From assembly GCA_937904325.1 (NCBI GenBank), contig CALGTK010000063.1:1-42274 (forward strand): a stretch of DNA of 42,274 nucleotides, written 5' to 3'. The position numbers were made by a program, and so were the translations under genes. This DNA comes from an uncultured Planctomyces sp. GTDB lineage: Bacteria > Planctomycetota > Planctomycetia > Planctomycetales > Planctomycetaceae. Positions 7,409-16,618 of this stretch are shown here, piece by piece. The notes under the pieces were generated by a model, which saw only the letters and a program-made list of their open reading frames with translations, ran no database searches and was not told the origin of the DNA. Position 1 is the first letter of the stretch; each line of letters starts with the position of its first letter.

Positions 7409-9319
7409 ATGCAACTACCAAAGCTTCCATTTCTGACGCGACTTATACTTCTTATCCCTAACGCTTTTCTGGCGGTATACCCGTCAGCATCATTAGCGGA
7501 CTGGCCAGACCCGGTCGCGCATGACGTAATGCCTTATCACACAAGTGGGCTGACTCATGGGCCGATGCTTGGCAAACCGATGCCGACATCGATGCGAGTC
7601 TGGGTTCGGACCGCAGACCCTGCCCAATTTCGAATTGTTTACGACACGAAAAAACCGCTTACTTTGAAAAGTGAATCAGTCACCGGTGAGACCGTCGCCG
7701 GAAAAGACAACACCGGATTTGTCAATCTGACCGATCTGAAACCGAACACTCGTTACTACTACGGAGTTGTGACGATGATCGGTCTCGTTGACACGCGCAT
7801 AGAATTCGACCGGCCATGGCCCTCGTTCCGGACGCTTCCGGATGCAAACAGTTTTGTCGACTCGATGAACAACAAGGATGGGCAGTTCAATCTGTCGTTC
7901 TCGATTGGCTGTTGCTCACGGCAGTTTCTGCCGAATGCTCCGCTTGGGATTTATGCCAATCCACCATCATTCCTGAACCTGTTCAAGAACCATCGTGACG
8001 AAATCGCTTTCCACATTGTGAATGGTGATTTCACTTATGAAGAAGTTCTGGACGGAACGCGAACCGGCTACGCCGCCAACTACAAGCTCTACCTGGAACG
8101 CGGCCGGAACATGTCCAACCTGTTTCGATATGTCCCCTACTTGACGATGTACGACGACCACGAGGTAAATTCAAACCTCGACGGCAGCGGAGAAGTTGGA
8201 TTAGGCAATGGCGATTATCTCAAACGCGACGACGCTCTTTCCGTATGGCAGAACTACGCCGCGTGGGCGAACGACGAGACGCCTCGCAAGGCTCCCCTGC
8301 GATTCGGAAGCGGGCTAGCCAAAGCCGGATCAGACATCCTGATCGATCTGGATGCCGACTTCAGCACGCTCAAGCCGGAGCAGGTCAGCACGATCCATAT
8401 TGGGCCATTCATGAAAGGCGACGGTCGATCACTGAAAGATCGCGGCGGAAAGAACATCGGCGTCTATGGTTTGAAAGAGATCGTTGACAGGAATCACCTG
8501 CGAGTCACGCCTCCATTCAAATCTGACGGTGACATCCCCTATAGCATCGGCACGCACCACTATTACGACCGTTTGATGGGCAACTGCCACTTCTTTTTTC
8601 TCGACACTCGCGGCGAACGGTCAAAATTCAAAGGCGAAAAACACGCTCACGACAAAGACCGCTTCATCCTGGGAGAAACTCAGCGAAGCTGGTTCCTTGA
8701 CGGCGTTAAGAAAACGACCGCTGATTTCATCTTCGTCATCTCGCCCGACCCATGGGTGATTTACCACTCAGGTTACCATGTAAAACCGGAAGGCGGCACT
8801 GGCTCGAAAGGTGACGGTTTCTGCGGCTACGTCCACGAACGCGAGATGCTCATCCCCGAACTCGACGCCATTGAAAAGCCAGTCCTCATTTTTACAGGTG
8901 ATGTGCACAACTCATTAGCCGTTCAGATAACCGACAACGTCTGGGAATTCATGTGCGGACCGATGAACTCTGCCGGCCACCCAATCGGCACCGCTGGTCT
9001 GCCACCGTTTGGAGGCTGGTTCGACAGCGAAGGTCGCACAGTCAAAATCAAATGGGTCGCCGGGTTCCCCGACAACGTTCACTACAGCCGACAACGAAAC
9101 ACATTCTACGCCGTCGTCAAAGTGAACAACGTGATGAAAGCCGCAAAACCCGAGGGCGTCGGTTATCAATACGTTTCCTACGACGAGCCACAAGTCATCG
9201 TGCAGTTTTATGACGGCTACACCGGCAAGCTGGTTTACGCCGAAGGAATCTCAACACTCGATGCAAAGAGCGAACGCAAAGTCGCACCGAAAGTCAGTCG
9301 CTGGCCGAACAAAAACTGA
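7409..9319 (+). CDS. PhoD-like alkaline phosphatase / metallophosphoesterase
   Basis: This 636-residue protein has an N-terminal signal peptide (hydrophobic residues about 10-30, ending at SLADW). A fibronectin-like N-terminal domain typical of PhoD proteins (SMRVWVRTADP) precedes the catalytic part. SFSIGCCSRQF leads into the metal motifs: VNGDFTY carries an aspartate near 207, MYDDHEVNSN covers about 248-254, and FFLDTRGER, VISPDPW and IFTGDVHNS follow. PhoD enzymes hydrolyse phosphodiesters and monoesters outside the cytoplasm, using Fe/Ca. The ATG has no strong ribosome binding site. A minus-strand gene converges on it, with 40 bases between the stops. Confidence 0.88.
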   Translation: MQLPKLPFLTRLILLIPNAFLAVYPSASLADWPDPVAHDVMPYHTSGLTHGPMLGKPMPTSMRVWVRTADPAQFRIVYDTKKPLTLKSESVTGETVAGKDNTGFVNLTDLKPNTRYYYGVVTMIGLVDTRIEFDRPWPSFRTLPDANSFVDSMNNKDGQFNLSFSIGCCSRQFLPNAPLGIYANPPSFLNLFKNHRDEIAFHIVNGDFTYEEVLDGTRTGYAANYKLYLERGRNMSNLFRYVPYLTMYDDHEVNSNLDGSGEVGLGNGDYLKRDDALSVWQNYAAWANDETPRKAPLRFGSGLAKAGSDILIDLDADFSTLKPEQVSTIHIGPFMKGDGRSLKDRGGKNIGVYGLKEIVDRNHLRVTPPFKSDGDIPYSIGTHHYYDRLMGNCHFFFLDTRGERSKFKGEKHAHDKDRFILGETQRSWFLDGVKKTTADFIFVISPDPWVIYHSGYHVKPEGGTGSKGDGFCGYVHEREMLIPELDAIEKPVLIFTGDVHNSLAVQITDNVWEFMCGPMNSAGHPIGTAGLPPFGGWFDSEGRTVKIKWVAGFPDNVHYSRQRNTFYAVVKVNNVMKAAKPEGVGYQYVSYDEPQVIVQFYDGYTGKLVYAEGISTLDAKSERKVAPKVSRWPNKN

Positions 9320-9359
9320 CGATTCTCACTTGATGATTCATCAAACGGGAAAGATTCGA

Positions 9360-10709
9360 TCATCGAGGTATCGTATTCAGCCAGAATTGCTTTGCCAGCT
9401 TGCTGACCTCCGCTTCACTGACCAAATCAGTCAAATCTCGCTCTCCGGTCCAACGGTCGGATTCGCCTTCGTGAATGATACGTACTTGGTCGTCCATGCC
9501 AGACTCTGAAACAACAGAGCAAGCGACGGCCAGTTGAAAACGATCTTCCGGGTAAATCGGAGTTCCGGTCGCAGTAAGTGACCACAAGTCGATTCTCAAC
9601 CATGACCATCCATCGTTGGTTCGGCGACGCTCAACATACTGCTGCATCGTTTCCGGTAGGCGCTCAACATTGTCATGTCGCACCTGCACGAGAATTCGAG
9701 CCGGCGAGGACGCGTAGACTGCCCACGCGGGCCAAGCGTCACAGTAGCCAGCTGACCGGGTTACAGGAAACAGGATGGTCCCGGCCAATACCACAAGAAC
9801 GTCCAACTGCAGAGTGCCCCTGCTGAACCATCTGGCAGGGGACGATCCAACCATCAATTCGTTGCTGGGCTGGCCCGACCTGGCACCCGATCGGCACTCC
9901 GCTACAAACAGAATTACGTTCTGCATGATAAAATAGCCGTTCCAAAGCAGCACTCCCGCTTCGTGATCCAGTCCCCACGGTCCAACCGCGACCATTAGCA
10001 GCAGATGCATCGCCAGGCTCGCCGCCAAACCATAAGCTCGACTCCTGCGAAACAGTAAGGCAACTCCAACGAGCAATTCACCAACCGGCAACAGCGCCGC
10101 GGCGATCATCCAGGTATCATCAGACCAGAAGTGAGTTGAGAGACCTGTCGCCTCGCAAATAGCACTAACCAATTTCGGGCCGTGTGAGTGCAGAAAGCTG
10201 GCATCGAGTTTCCACCAGGCAGACCACATGTAGATTGAGGCTGTCAACCAGATGATCGCCCTTCGTGAAAAGCCGCTTGCGTCGAAGGAAGGACAATGTC
10301 CCTTCTCAGAATGATCCAAATCAGAAGCGAGATCTAACCGCCGGGCGTCGATCGAGAGCAACGGTGTGAGAATCAGAAAATGATACATCCACGGTTGGAG
10401 GCAATGCTGATTCAACAGAATCAACGTCAAAGCGGACAGGACAAATACCAGGTCACATGTACGTCCAAGCTGAATGAGCGTTACCGAATCGCAGCGGCGA
10501 AAAATCCGCAGGGCAGTCACGACGGAATCAATCAGCAGCGAAGTAACAATAAGACCACTGAGCATACGATCAACAAGCCGAGGCACGTCGGTCAGAAAAC
10601 TGAAGAACGGGACCGCTGGAAAATCCGACGCAGCGAACCAGAGTCGCAAAGTGACCGCGATCAGTGCGAGCGCTGAGACGTCACGGAGAAGATGCAGTTG
10701 CTTCAGCAT
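9360..10709 (-). CDS. Multipass membrane protein, DoxX/MauE/HTTM-like, function unknown
   Basis: This 449-residue protein has about eight hydrophobic segments spread over residues 10-320 and a soluble C-terminal tail of roughly 120 residues. The stretch around ALLPVGELLVGVALLF resembles the core of DoxX/MauE/HTTM-type membrane proteins, but the resemblance is weak. The C-terminal tail (WSWLRIDLWSLTATG and beyond) is reminiscent of proteins that follow vitamin K-dependent carboxylase-like membrane domains. I chose the ATG at 10709; a TTG three codons upstream is also open. It is divergent from the ABC exporter ATPase, with about 160 bases between the starts, so the two may share a regulatory region. 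I do not recognise a specific function. Confidence 0.75.
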   Translation of the reverse strand: MLKQLHLLRDVSALALIAVTLRLWFAASDFPAVPFFSFLTDVPRLVDRMLSGLIVTSLLIDSVVTALRIFRRCDSVTLIQLGRTCDLVFVLSALTLILLNQHCLQPWMYHFLILTPLLSIDARRLDLASDLDHSEKGHCPSFDASGFSRRAIIWLTASIYMWSAWWKLDASFLHSHGPKLVSAICEATGLSTHFWSDDTWMIAAALLPVGELLVGVALLFRRSRAYGLAASLAMHLLLMVAVGPWGLDHEAGVLLWNGYFIMQNVILFVAECRSGARSGQPSNELMVGSSPARWFSRGTLQLDVLVVLAGTILFPVTRSAGYCDAWPAWAVYASSPARILVQVRHDNVERLPETMQQYVERRRTNDGWSWLRIDLWSLTATGTPIYPEDRFQLAVACSVVSESGMDDQVRIIHEGESDRWTGERDLTDLVSEAEVSKLAKQFWLNTIPR

Positions 10710-10869
10710 GTGTCGCAAACTCGGTCTATAGTTGAGGCGGTTGTCCAGGCAGACGTTTCCCTACATGCCGGTCGGATCAATTCGTCACGTTACGCATGCA
10801 CGCCCCTGGTGGGGTCAGCAATGCTCACTCTCGCGAAGAAAGCGGCGATCTTCCACGCCGAACGACCAG

Positions 10870-11730
10870 ATGTCAGCCCCAGCCATCGAAATCGACAATC
10901 TGGTTGTCAAGTTTGGTCGCTTCACAGCGGTCAACAGGCTTTCGTTGACGGTTAATGAAGGCGAACTATTCGGCTTCCTCGGACCAAATGGCGCCGGAAA
11001 AACAACGACTATAAAAGTACTGATCGGCAGCCTGCGACCATCTGAAGGAGATATTCGAGTCGCCGGATTCAAGATTCCATCCGAATTCGAAAGCGTCAAA
11101 CAGCAGTTCGGCTACGTGCCCGATACAGAAAACCACATTGAAGAATTCACCGGTCGCGAGAATCTCGAACTCTTCGCAAGGCTTTACGACATGCCCCTTT
11201 CGACGGTTAAAGAATCGCTCGCGCGACTGGAATTGTCAGAAGCCGCGGACGTCGTTGTAAGTGCCTATTCGAAAGGCATGCGTCGCAAACTGCTGATCGC
11301 TCGCGAGATCATGCACCGACCAAAGATTCTGTACTTTGACGAACCAACCGCGAACCTGGACGCTCACTCGACTGAACTGGTACGAGAACTGCTGCGTGAT
11401 CTTGCATCGGAAGGTACAACGATCTTCCTGACGACCCACAACATGGAGGAGGTCGAACAAATCTGCGACCGGGTCGCGATTCTCTGCCGCGGCAAACTCG
11501 TCGACTGCGATACACCGACGAACTTTGTAACTCGCCACGCAATCCGAATCGTGAAAGCTCAGTTCGAACAGGAAGGCAAAGTCGTTCGAGAGGCACTCAA
11601 TCTGGACCTTGATGATCAACGGGAGCGACTGGCTGAAATCATTCGCACCGAAATGTGCGTCCGAGTTCACTCACAGGAGTTCGACTTCCAGGACGTCTTT
11701 CTCAAAATCACGGGGCAGACCTACACATGA
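10870..11730 (+). CDS. ABC-2 type exporter, ATP-binding subunit
   Basis: This 286-residue protein has a Walker A at residues 38-46 (GPNGAGKTT) and the signature-like SKGMRRKLLIAREI in place of LSGGQ. The Walker B is ILYFDEPTANLD and the switch histidine is in LTTHNMEEVE. The variant signature and the C-terminal extension are typical of exporter ATPases of the CcmA/NatA/drug-exporter group. The frame is open further upstream, but the ATG at 10870 gives the normal domain start (SAPAIEIDNLVVKFG). Its stop overlaps the start of the permease gene in an ATGA arrangement, so the two proteins are almost certainly made together. The substrate is unknown. Confidence 0.92.
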   Translation: MSAPAIEIDNLVVKFGRFTAVNRLSLTVNEGELFGFLGPNGAGKTTTIKVLIGSLRPSEGDIRVAGFKIPSEFESVKQQFGYVPDTENHIEEFTGRENLELFARLYDMPLSTVKESLARLELSEAADVVVSAYSKGMRRKLLIAREIMHRPKILYFDEPTANLDAHSTELVRELLRDLASEGTTIFLTTHNMEEVEQICDRVAILCRGKLVDCDTPTNFVTRHAIRIVKAQFEQEGKVVREALNLDLDDQRERLAEIIRTEMCVRVHSQEFDFQDVFLKITGQTYT

Positions 11731-12872
11731 TTCGCTCCGAAATGATCAAGATCCTACTCGCTCGCGAGTTCCGCCGACTAAGAAAGAATCCGTCAGCACT
11801 AATGCTGCTTGGTCTGCTGTCGGCAGTCGCTCTGCTGATGGCAACCAGTCGCCCGGTTTCGAACAAAAGTGATCCGCAGGGTTCTGGCGGAGCGGCACAA
11901 GCAGCAATCGACGTGTGGATAATCTATGACCAGCCATCTGTGTGGCTGGATCATCTTGCGAAAAACCTGCCAGATACACCAACGATTCGAATGGTACAGC
12001 GTGACCGGGTTCCCATCGTAAACGGAACGTGGAATCTGCCTCCGCAAGACGCCGCCGTAGAAGTTGTGTATGGCGAAAAATTCGAAACAAGAAAGGGCTC
12101 AGCCTTCGGCAAAGTAATTCTGAATGGCAGATATCCGGGTCAAGACGCCGAAGTACTCGCACCATTCTGGAACTGGTTCTGGCCGGCACTGACCGAATAT
12201 CACACACAGGGATTGCGTTTCGAACAATCGACAGAGCCGCTCGACGCGAGTGCTTCCGACACACCTGCTTCGCTCAAGGACACTTCCGTCGCAGACCTCA
12301 TCACGAACGAGTTGATCGCAACGATGCTGTTACTGATCGTAATGTTCTTCGCCTGCTGCCACCTGCTGGTTTCATTCACGGCTCAGGACCGTGAACGTGG
12401 AACGCTGGCAGCGCTTGTTCTGAGCCCAGCGAACACTTCCGAGATTCTGCTGGCGAAGTTCATATTCCACCTGCTGATTTCTCTGAGTGGCTGTCTGGGC
12501 ATTGTTGCGATTCTGAAACCAATCGTTCTGACGCAGCCGGTGCTGTGGCTGGTCATTCTGCTAACGAGCGTTGGCCTCATGTGCGTCGGCACCTGCATCG
12601 CAACGCTGGCAAAAACTCAGGCATCGGCGGCGCTGCTGGCTTTATGCTACATGCTGGGTGGAACGGTGCTGTTCTATCTGTCAACCAAATTCACAGCGTT
12701 CGCCTTTATCAAGCAGCTCGCGTTTGAGAACTACACCTTCCCCATTCTCTTTGCGACGATGAATCGACCCGTCACAATTTCCCACACACCAGAGCTGATC
12801 ATGATGTTGGCACTGGTCGGAATCTGGATTGGTATCGCCCGATCATGCTTCTTCCGCTACGGCTGGCGATAA
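11727..12872 (+). CDS. ABC-2 type exporter, membrane subunit
   Basis: This 381-residue protein has one transmembrane segment near residues 27-43 (ALMLLGLLSAVALLMA) and a large extracytoplasmic domain of about 150 residues. A cluster of five to six membrane helices fills the C-terminal half, including LIATMLLLIVMFFACCHLLVSF and an RERGTLAALVLSP loop. One N-terminal helix, an external domain and a block of C-terminal helices is the usual ABC-2 permease plan. The RERGTL loop is the conserved cytoplasmic segment that contacts the ATPase. The ATG at 11727 overlaps the ATPase stop, indicating translational coupling. The cargo is unknown. Confidence 0.88.
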   Translation: MIRSEMIKILLAREFRRLRKNPSALMLLGLLSAVALLMATSRPVSNKSDPQGSGGAAQAAIDVWIIYDQPSVWLDHLAKNLPDTPTIRMVQRDRVPIVNGTWNLPPQDAAVEVVYGEKFETRKGSAFGKVILNGRYPGQDAEVLAPFWNWFWPALTEYHTQGLRFEQSTEPLDASASDTPASLKDTSVADLITNELIATMLLLIVMFFACCHLLVSFTAQDRERGTLAALVLSPANTSEILLAKFIFHLLISLSGCLGIVAILKPIVLTQPVLWLVILLTSVGLMCVGTCIATLAKTQASAALLALCYMLGGTVLFYLSTKFTAFAFIKQLAFENYTFPILFATMNRPVTISHTPELIMMLALVGIWIGIARSCFFRYGWR

Positions 12873-12878
12873 TCTGAC

Positions 12879-13226
12879 TTACGGCTTCTCGCTGTCGTCG
12901 CAGTCGCAGATAATCTTTCCGCAGCCGGGGCAGCCGCCGCCGTATTTCTTCAGGAATGCTGCCTGAAGATCGACGCCCGCAACGTTAGCAATGGTCGCCA
13001 GCCATGCCAGAACATCGGCGAACTCGAACGCCAGCGCTTCCGTCGCCGGTCCGCCGGCAGCTTCGTTCTCACGGAGTGCGGAAGACAGCTCGCCAACTTC
13101 TTCCATTAGCCACATAAACGTGCCGGGAATTCCGCGAGCCTCGTCTTTGTCTCCGTACATTCCCTGAATCAACGACTGCATTCTCGCGAGGCTTAGTTCC
13201 TGCTGCGCTCCGTCTGAATTACTCAC
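12879..13226 (-). CDS. MazG-like nucleotide pyrophosphohydrolase with Cys-rich tail
   Basis: This 115-residue protein has the all-alpha NTP pyrophosphatase core. The metal-binding motifs are MEEVGELSSAL (E42, E43, E46) and EFADVLAWL (E68, D71). This EExxE...ExxD pattern is diagnostic of MazG/iMazG proteins, which hydrolyse NTPs or dNTPs to monophosphates and pyrophosphate. The last 17 residues add CPGCGKIICDCD, four cysteines (99, 102, 107, 109) that could form a small metal knuckle not usually part of the MazG core. The start is GTG, with GAGGAG eight bases upstream. It converges with the exporter operon, with only six bases between the stops, and is divergent from the SMP-30 gene. Confidence 0.9.
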   Translation of the reverse strand: MSNSDGAQQELSLARMQSLIQGMYGDKDEARGIPGTFMWLMEEVGELSSALRENEAAGGPATEALAFEFADVLAWLATIANVAGVDLQAAFLKKYGGGCPGCGKIICDCDDSEKP

Positions 13227-13288
13227 TCCGGTAGCTCCTCTGGCTGAATCAATGGCTCTGTTTCGTTCGGATCAGTGCGAATGTGGAA

Positions 13289-13302
13289 GCTAACGAGTTA
13301 GC
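13289..13302. repeat. Short palindrome in the MazG/SMP-30 intergenic region
   Basis: GCTAACGAGTTAGC is a perfect 6-bp inverted repeat around a GA centre. It lies between two divergent genes, so it could be an operator. The string also resembles short words repeated between genes in planctomycete genomes. One copy gives no way to choose. Confidence 0.35.
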
Positions 13303-13421
13303 CCTGTTTCTGGAACACGTGCGTTGTGTTGCGATCTTCGATCTGTGTTCACTACGCTCGACATCTCGCAAACAGAGAGAAGCCTTAACTCAAACGAATA
13401 TGCCAACAGGAGCATTCCGCG

Positions 13422-14588
13422 ATGCAGGAACAATCAACTCAGAAACTCAGCGACGATCAATCCGAAAACAATCAATCCACAAACAACGTCGTTGGCCGCC
13501 GGTCCTTCCTCAGTGCTACGGTCGGAGTGGCTGCCAGCGCAGCCGCAGCCCTTGCTGGATCGGCATCCGCCCGCGACTACGGCCCGAACGCCCAGCCGGC
13601 CGGTTACCCAGACCCGGATATCGTCGTGCTGGACGATCGGTTTAAGAAGTACGCACTCGGTAATACCCCAATCCAACGGCTCTTCCACAGCAAAGACATG
13701 CTTTGGGCAGAGGGCCCAGCGTGGAACGGATCGGGTAAGTACCTTGTCTGGAGCGACATTCCGAACAACGTACAGTATCGATGGCTCGAAGAAGACGGAC
13801 ACGTCAGCAAGTTTCGACACCCGTCGAACAACAGCAACGGCAATACGTTCGACTTTCAGGGTCGGCAGATTTCCTTCGAGCATGGCACTCGCCGAGTCGT
13901 CCGCTACGAATACGACGGTACGATCACCGTGCTCGCCGACAAGTTCGAGGGAAAAGGGCTGAATGCTCCAAACGACGGAGCCGTCCATCCCAATGGCGAC
14001 ATCTGGTTCACCGATCCCGGTTACGGCAGCCTGATGAACTACGAAGGCCACCGAGCACCGAAAGATGCCGACTGGCCTCGCCCTTACATCAAGGAAGCCA
14101 TCTACCGCATCGACGCCAAAACCGGCAAGGTGTACAAAGTCGCCGACGACATATTCAAACCGAACGGCCTGTGCTTCTCACCTGACTACAAAAAACTGTA
14201 CGCCGCCGACACCGGTTCTTCACACTACGAAGAAGCGACAAAAAATATCCGAGTCTGGGATATCGTCGGTGAAAAGACTCTCCAGAACGGTCGGCAGTTC
14301 ACCTCGATGGCGCTTGAGCTGAATGGAGAAATCGTCGCCGGCCAGGCCGACGGAATCCGAGCAGATGAAGACGGCAACATCTGGTCCAGCGCCGGTTGGG
14401 TCGGAGAAGGCTACGACGGCTGCCACATCTTCGCCGCCGAAGACGGAGCGAGAATCGGGCAGATTCGTCTGCCGGAAATCTGTTCCAACGTCTGCTTCGG
14501 TGGAACAAAACGAAACCGACTCTTCATGACCGGCAGTCAGTCACTCTATGCGGTCTACACCGAAACCAAAGGCGCTCATATCACATAG
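13422..14588 (+). CDS. Tat-exported SMP-30/gluconolactonase family protein
   Basis: This 388-residue protein has a twin-arginine signal (GRRSFLSATVGVAASAAAAL, about residues 26-45) ending near GSASARD. The beta-propeller motifs of the SMP-30/gluconolactonase/LRE-like family follow: MLWAEGPAWNGSG with the metal-ligand glutamate, NGNTFDFQGR, LNAPNDGAVHPNGDIWFTDPGYG and NGLCFSPDYKKLYAADTGS. These enzymes hydrolyse sugar lactones with a bound divalent metal. AGGAG lies nine bases before the ATG. A strong terminator follows within 25 bases of the stop, so the gene is probably monocistronic. A periplasmic lactonase would complement the cytoplasmic lactonase in the first region, but a shared pathway is inference. 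Confidence 0.9.
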   Translation: MQEQSTQKLSDDQSENNQSTNNVVGRRSFLSATVGVAASAAAALAGSASARDYGPNAQPAGYPDPDIVVLDDRFKKYALGNTPIQRLFHSKDMLWAEGPAWNGSGKYLVWSDIPNNVQYRWLEEDGHVSKFRHPSNNSNGNTFDFQGRQISFEHGTRRVVRYEYDGTITVLADKFEGKGLNAPNDGAVHPNGDIWFTDPGYGSLMNYEGHRAPKDADWPRPYIKEAIYRIDAKTGKVYKVADDIFKPNGLCFSPDYKKLYAADTGSSHYEEATKNIRVWDIVGEKTLQNGRQFTSMALELNGEIVAGQADGIRADEDGNIWSSAGWVGEGYDGCHIFAAEDGARIGQIRLPEICSNVCFGGTKRNRLFMTGSQSLYAVYTETKGAHIT

Positions 14589-14611
14589 GATGATCGCCAC
14601 ATATCGATACG

Positions 14612-14645
14612 AAAAAAGCCCGTCACTACTCAGTGCCGGGCTTTT
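14612..14645 (+). terminator. Rho-independent terminator after the SMP-30 gene
   Basis: AAAAGCCCG (ending 14622) pairs with CGGGCTTTT (14637-14645) around a 14-base loop, giving a 9-bp stem that ends in a T-run. It begins 23 bases after the SMP-30 stop. Confidence 0.88.
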
Positions 14646-15007
14646 CTCATTGCGAAAGATTATTCGACGGCGGCAGATACCACGCTTTTCGATACTGATA
14701 AAGACCTGCCCAAACGTACCAATTCATGAATTGTCAAGAATTCCAACCAGTCATGAAATAAGCCAAAGCAGCGGCAAATCGTTTCGCGTGAGAAACGTTG
14801 GCACGGCGATAATAAATGATGTACCCGCCCCAGAACCTGCAATGGGCATACAGCAGATTACTTTCTCGTCGGAATAGAAGTCGGATGCGACGATTAGAGC
14901 CTCGGGAACGTGCCCGTCAAACAAGCACAACTACTGCACAGCTTGCCGTTGCTGACCACGCTTTGAGAACAGTACCGTCAATAAACCATAACAAAACGCA
15001 TGATGGC
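14646..15007. other. Intergenic region without a recognisable gene
   Basis: About 360 bases lie between the SMP-30 terminator and the end of the convergent DUF1080 gene. The open frames are short and show no family motif, ribosome binding site or signal peptide. I see no RNA gene and no strong hairpin. Confidence 0.5.
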
Positions 15008-15796
15008 TCATTTCTTCAACACAAGCAGTTCGACTTTTCGGAACTCGCAGGGATGGCTTTCTGACTGCAACGAAATTGTGCCGCCGCTAAGCATTACGCC
15101 GCCGTTGGACTTGATCAGCTTCTTACCAACGTCTGCTGAGTCGTCGAGCTGAGGCTTGTTGTATTCCAGAACGACTTCGCCTTCGTACGAGCAACGCATG
15201 ACGTCGTTGCCTCGCACTTCGACCTCGCAAGTCACCCACTGGTCGCCGTGGTAAGTTTTGGATTTTGCCCTGGTGCAATGACGTTTCACCAGTTTGTCGT
15301 CCATCACAACATGCGTGTAGGGCGTGCAGAGGTTTCCGGTTGTGCGATCATCCTTACCATTGCCACCGAGAATCTGCACTTCGATCGATGCAGGAAAATC
15401 CTGATCGATCGACATGGTTTCCGGTTTCTGACCATGCAGCATCAGGCCACTGTTTCGAAACGCCCAACCCGGACCGCCGTTTGCCTGTTCGCCGATGAAG
15501 CGATACTCGACTCTCAGTCGGTAATGCGAGAACGACTCTTTATAGAACAGGTGGCCAAAGCGTTCACCGAATTCGTCGTACTTGTCGTAGCCGACCTTCA
15601 TCACACCGTCTTCAACTCGGAATGTGTTGCCGAAGTTTTCACCAGCTTTGTGATACCTGATTTTCGGAATCCAGCCGTCGAGATTCCTGCCGTTAAACAA
15701 CTGAATCCACTCGCCCGACTTTGAATCTTCCGCCTTTGAGATCGTTGAAGCAAACATCAGTAAAAAAGCGATAAGAAACACTCGTGAAACATTCAT
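15008..15796 (-). CDS. Secreted DUF1080 (3-keto-disaccharide hydrolase-type) protein
   Basis: This 262-residue protein has a clear signal peptide (VSRVFLIAFLLMFASTISKAE). The DUF1080 fold starts at WIQLFNGRNLDGWIPK and continues with YRLRVEYRFIGEQANGG, RNSGLMLHG and SIEVQILGG. DUF1080 proteins are lectin-like jelly rolls, abundant in planctomycetes. Characterised members cleave 3-keto-glycosides, and many others may only bind glycans. I chose the ATG at 15796, preceded by a GAAGG ribosome binding site; a longer open frame to 15871 lacks a plausible start. It is the last of four same-strand genes, 38 bases after the rhomboid gene. The ESHPCEFRKVELL ending is typical and indicates a full-length protein. 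Confidence 0.9.
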   Translation of the reverse strand: MNVSRVFLIAFLLMFASTISKAEDSKSGEWIQLFNGRNLDGWIPKIRYHKAGENFGNTFRVEDGVMKVGYDKYDEFGERFGHLFYKESFSHYRLRVEYRFIGEQANGGPGWAFRNSGLMLHGQKPETMSIDQDFPASIEVQILGGNGKDDRTTGNLCTPYTHVVMDDKLVKRHCTRAKSKTYHGDQWVTCEVEVRGNDVMRCSYEGEVVLEYNKPQLDDSADVGKKLIKSNGGVMLSGGTISLQSESHPCEFRKVELLVLKK

Positions 15797-15833
15797 GGTG
15801 ACCTTCTTGACAATTGAATAAGACAAGCCTGAT

Positions 15834-16526
15834 TTATGCCCGTTTAGGGTTCCAGGATTCCATCGAACCATACACGCTGGTTAGCAGCAGAGCGAATAAC
15901 AGCCCGGATGCGAATCCACCAATATGAGCTCCGTAAGCGATGCCTGCTGCCGTTTCCGTAGCGACCGAATAAATGTCAAATCCGATCCCAACCAAAGCGT
16001 AGAGCACCAACTGGGCCGGCGGTATCGGATGGGCAAGCGGAAATACATCCGGCCAGGGCATCGCCCATCGCAAAGCCAATCCGAAGTAGACACCTTCCAG
16101 ACCCGCGACGCTGCCTGACGCGCCAATGATTGGAATTATCGAATTCGGCGACATGTAAATTTGCGTAAGATTTCCAATCGCGCCGCACAAGAGACACAGC
16201 CCCAAGGCCCACCAGTTACCGAGTTGCCGCGAGACTAACGAACCGAAAGCCCACAAGAAAACCATGTTGCCGACAACGTGCCCAGGACCACCGTGTAGAA
16301 AGATTGGCGTAAAAAGTCGCGCCACCGTTGCCAGAAAATCTGCCGTCACTCCATTGATGGAGGCAGCGGCCAGGCCGTTCCGAAATTCAAGCGGCACGGC
16401 ACCCAACGACGGCGCGAACCGAGCGTTGCAAATGTCCTGAATCAGAAAGATGAGCAAGCACGCGGCGATCACGGAAATAATCGGGAGGTGCGGCACCAGT
16501 CGCAGCTGATTGAGGTAACTCTTCAT
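15834..16526 (-). CDS. Rhomboid family intramembrane serine protease
   Basis: This 230-residue protein has about six hydrophobic helices. The rhomboid hallmarks are intact: GHVVGNMVFLWAFG supplies H83 and N87 of the HxxxN motif, IIGASGSVAGLEGVYFG supplies the catalytic serine S137 in GASG, and YGAHIGGFASGLLFALL supplies the catalytic histidine H201. The long loop between the first and second helices, containing LGAVPLEFRNG, is also typical. These proteases cut single-span membrane proteins within the bilayer; the substrate is unknown. The ATG at 16526 is the natural start, since the open frame upstream is not hydrophobic. It follows the RNase III gene by 92 bases on the same strand. Confidence 0.92.
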   Translation of the reverse strand: MKSYLNQLRLVPHLPIISVIAACLLIFLIQDICNARFAPSLGAVPLEFRNGLAAASINGVTADFLATVARLFTPIFLHGGPGHVVGNMVFLWAFGSLVSRQLGNWWALGLCLLCGAIGNLTQIYMSPNSIIPIIGASGSVAGLEGVYFGLALRWAMPWPDVFPLAHPIPPAQLVLYALVGIGFDIYSVATETAAGIAYGAHIGGFASGLLFALLLTSVYGSMESWNPKRA

Positions 16527-16618
16527 GCGAGCACTTTGTTGAAACAATTCCGTGAATGATCGATTCGGCGATCGACAAGAGAATATCGAACAACCGGGCA
16601 TTTCTCAGGTCGACTGAC

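Noticed and set aside
9330-9344. Perfect palindrome TTGATGATTCATCAA between two converging genes
   Set aside because: The one-base centre cannot form a hairpin terminator, and an operator between two stop codons is unlikely. It may be chance.
13434-14051. A 205-codon minus-strand frame
   Set aside because: It lies antisense inside the SMP-30 gene, whose motifs are clear on the plus strand.
14799-14804. TGGCAC as a possible sigma-54 site
   Set aside because: No TTGC follows at the required five-base spacing, and the downstream region lacks a gene on that strand.
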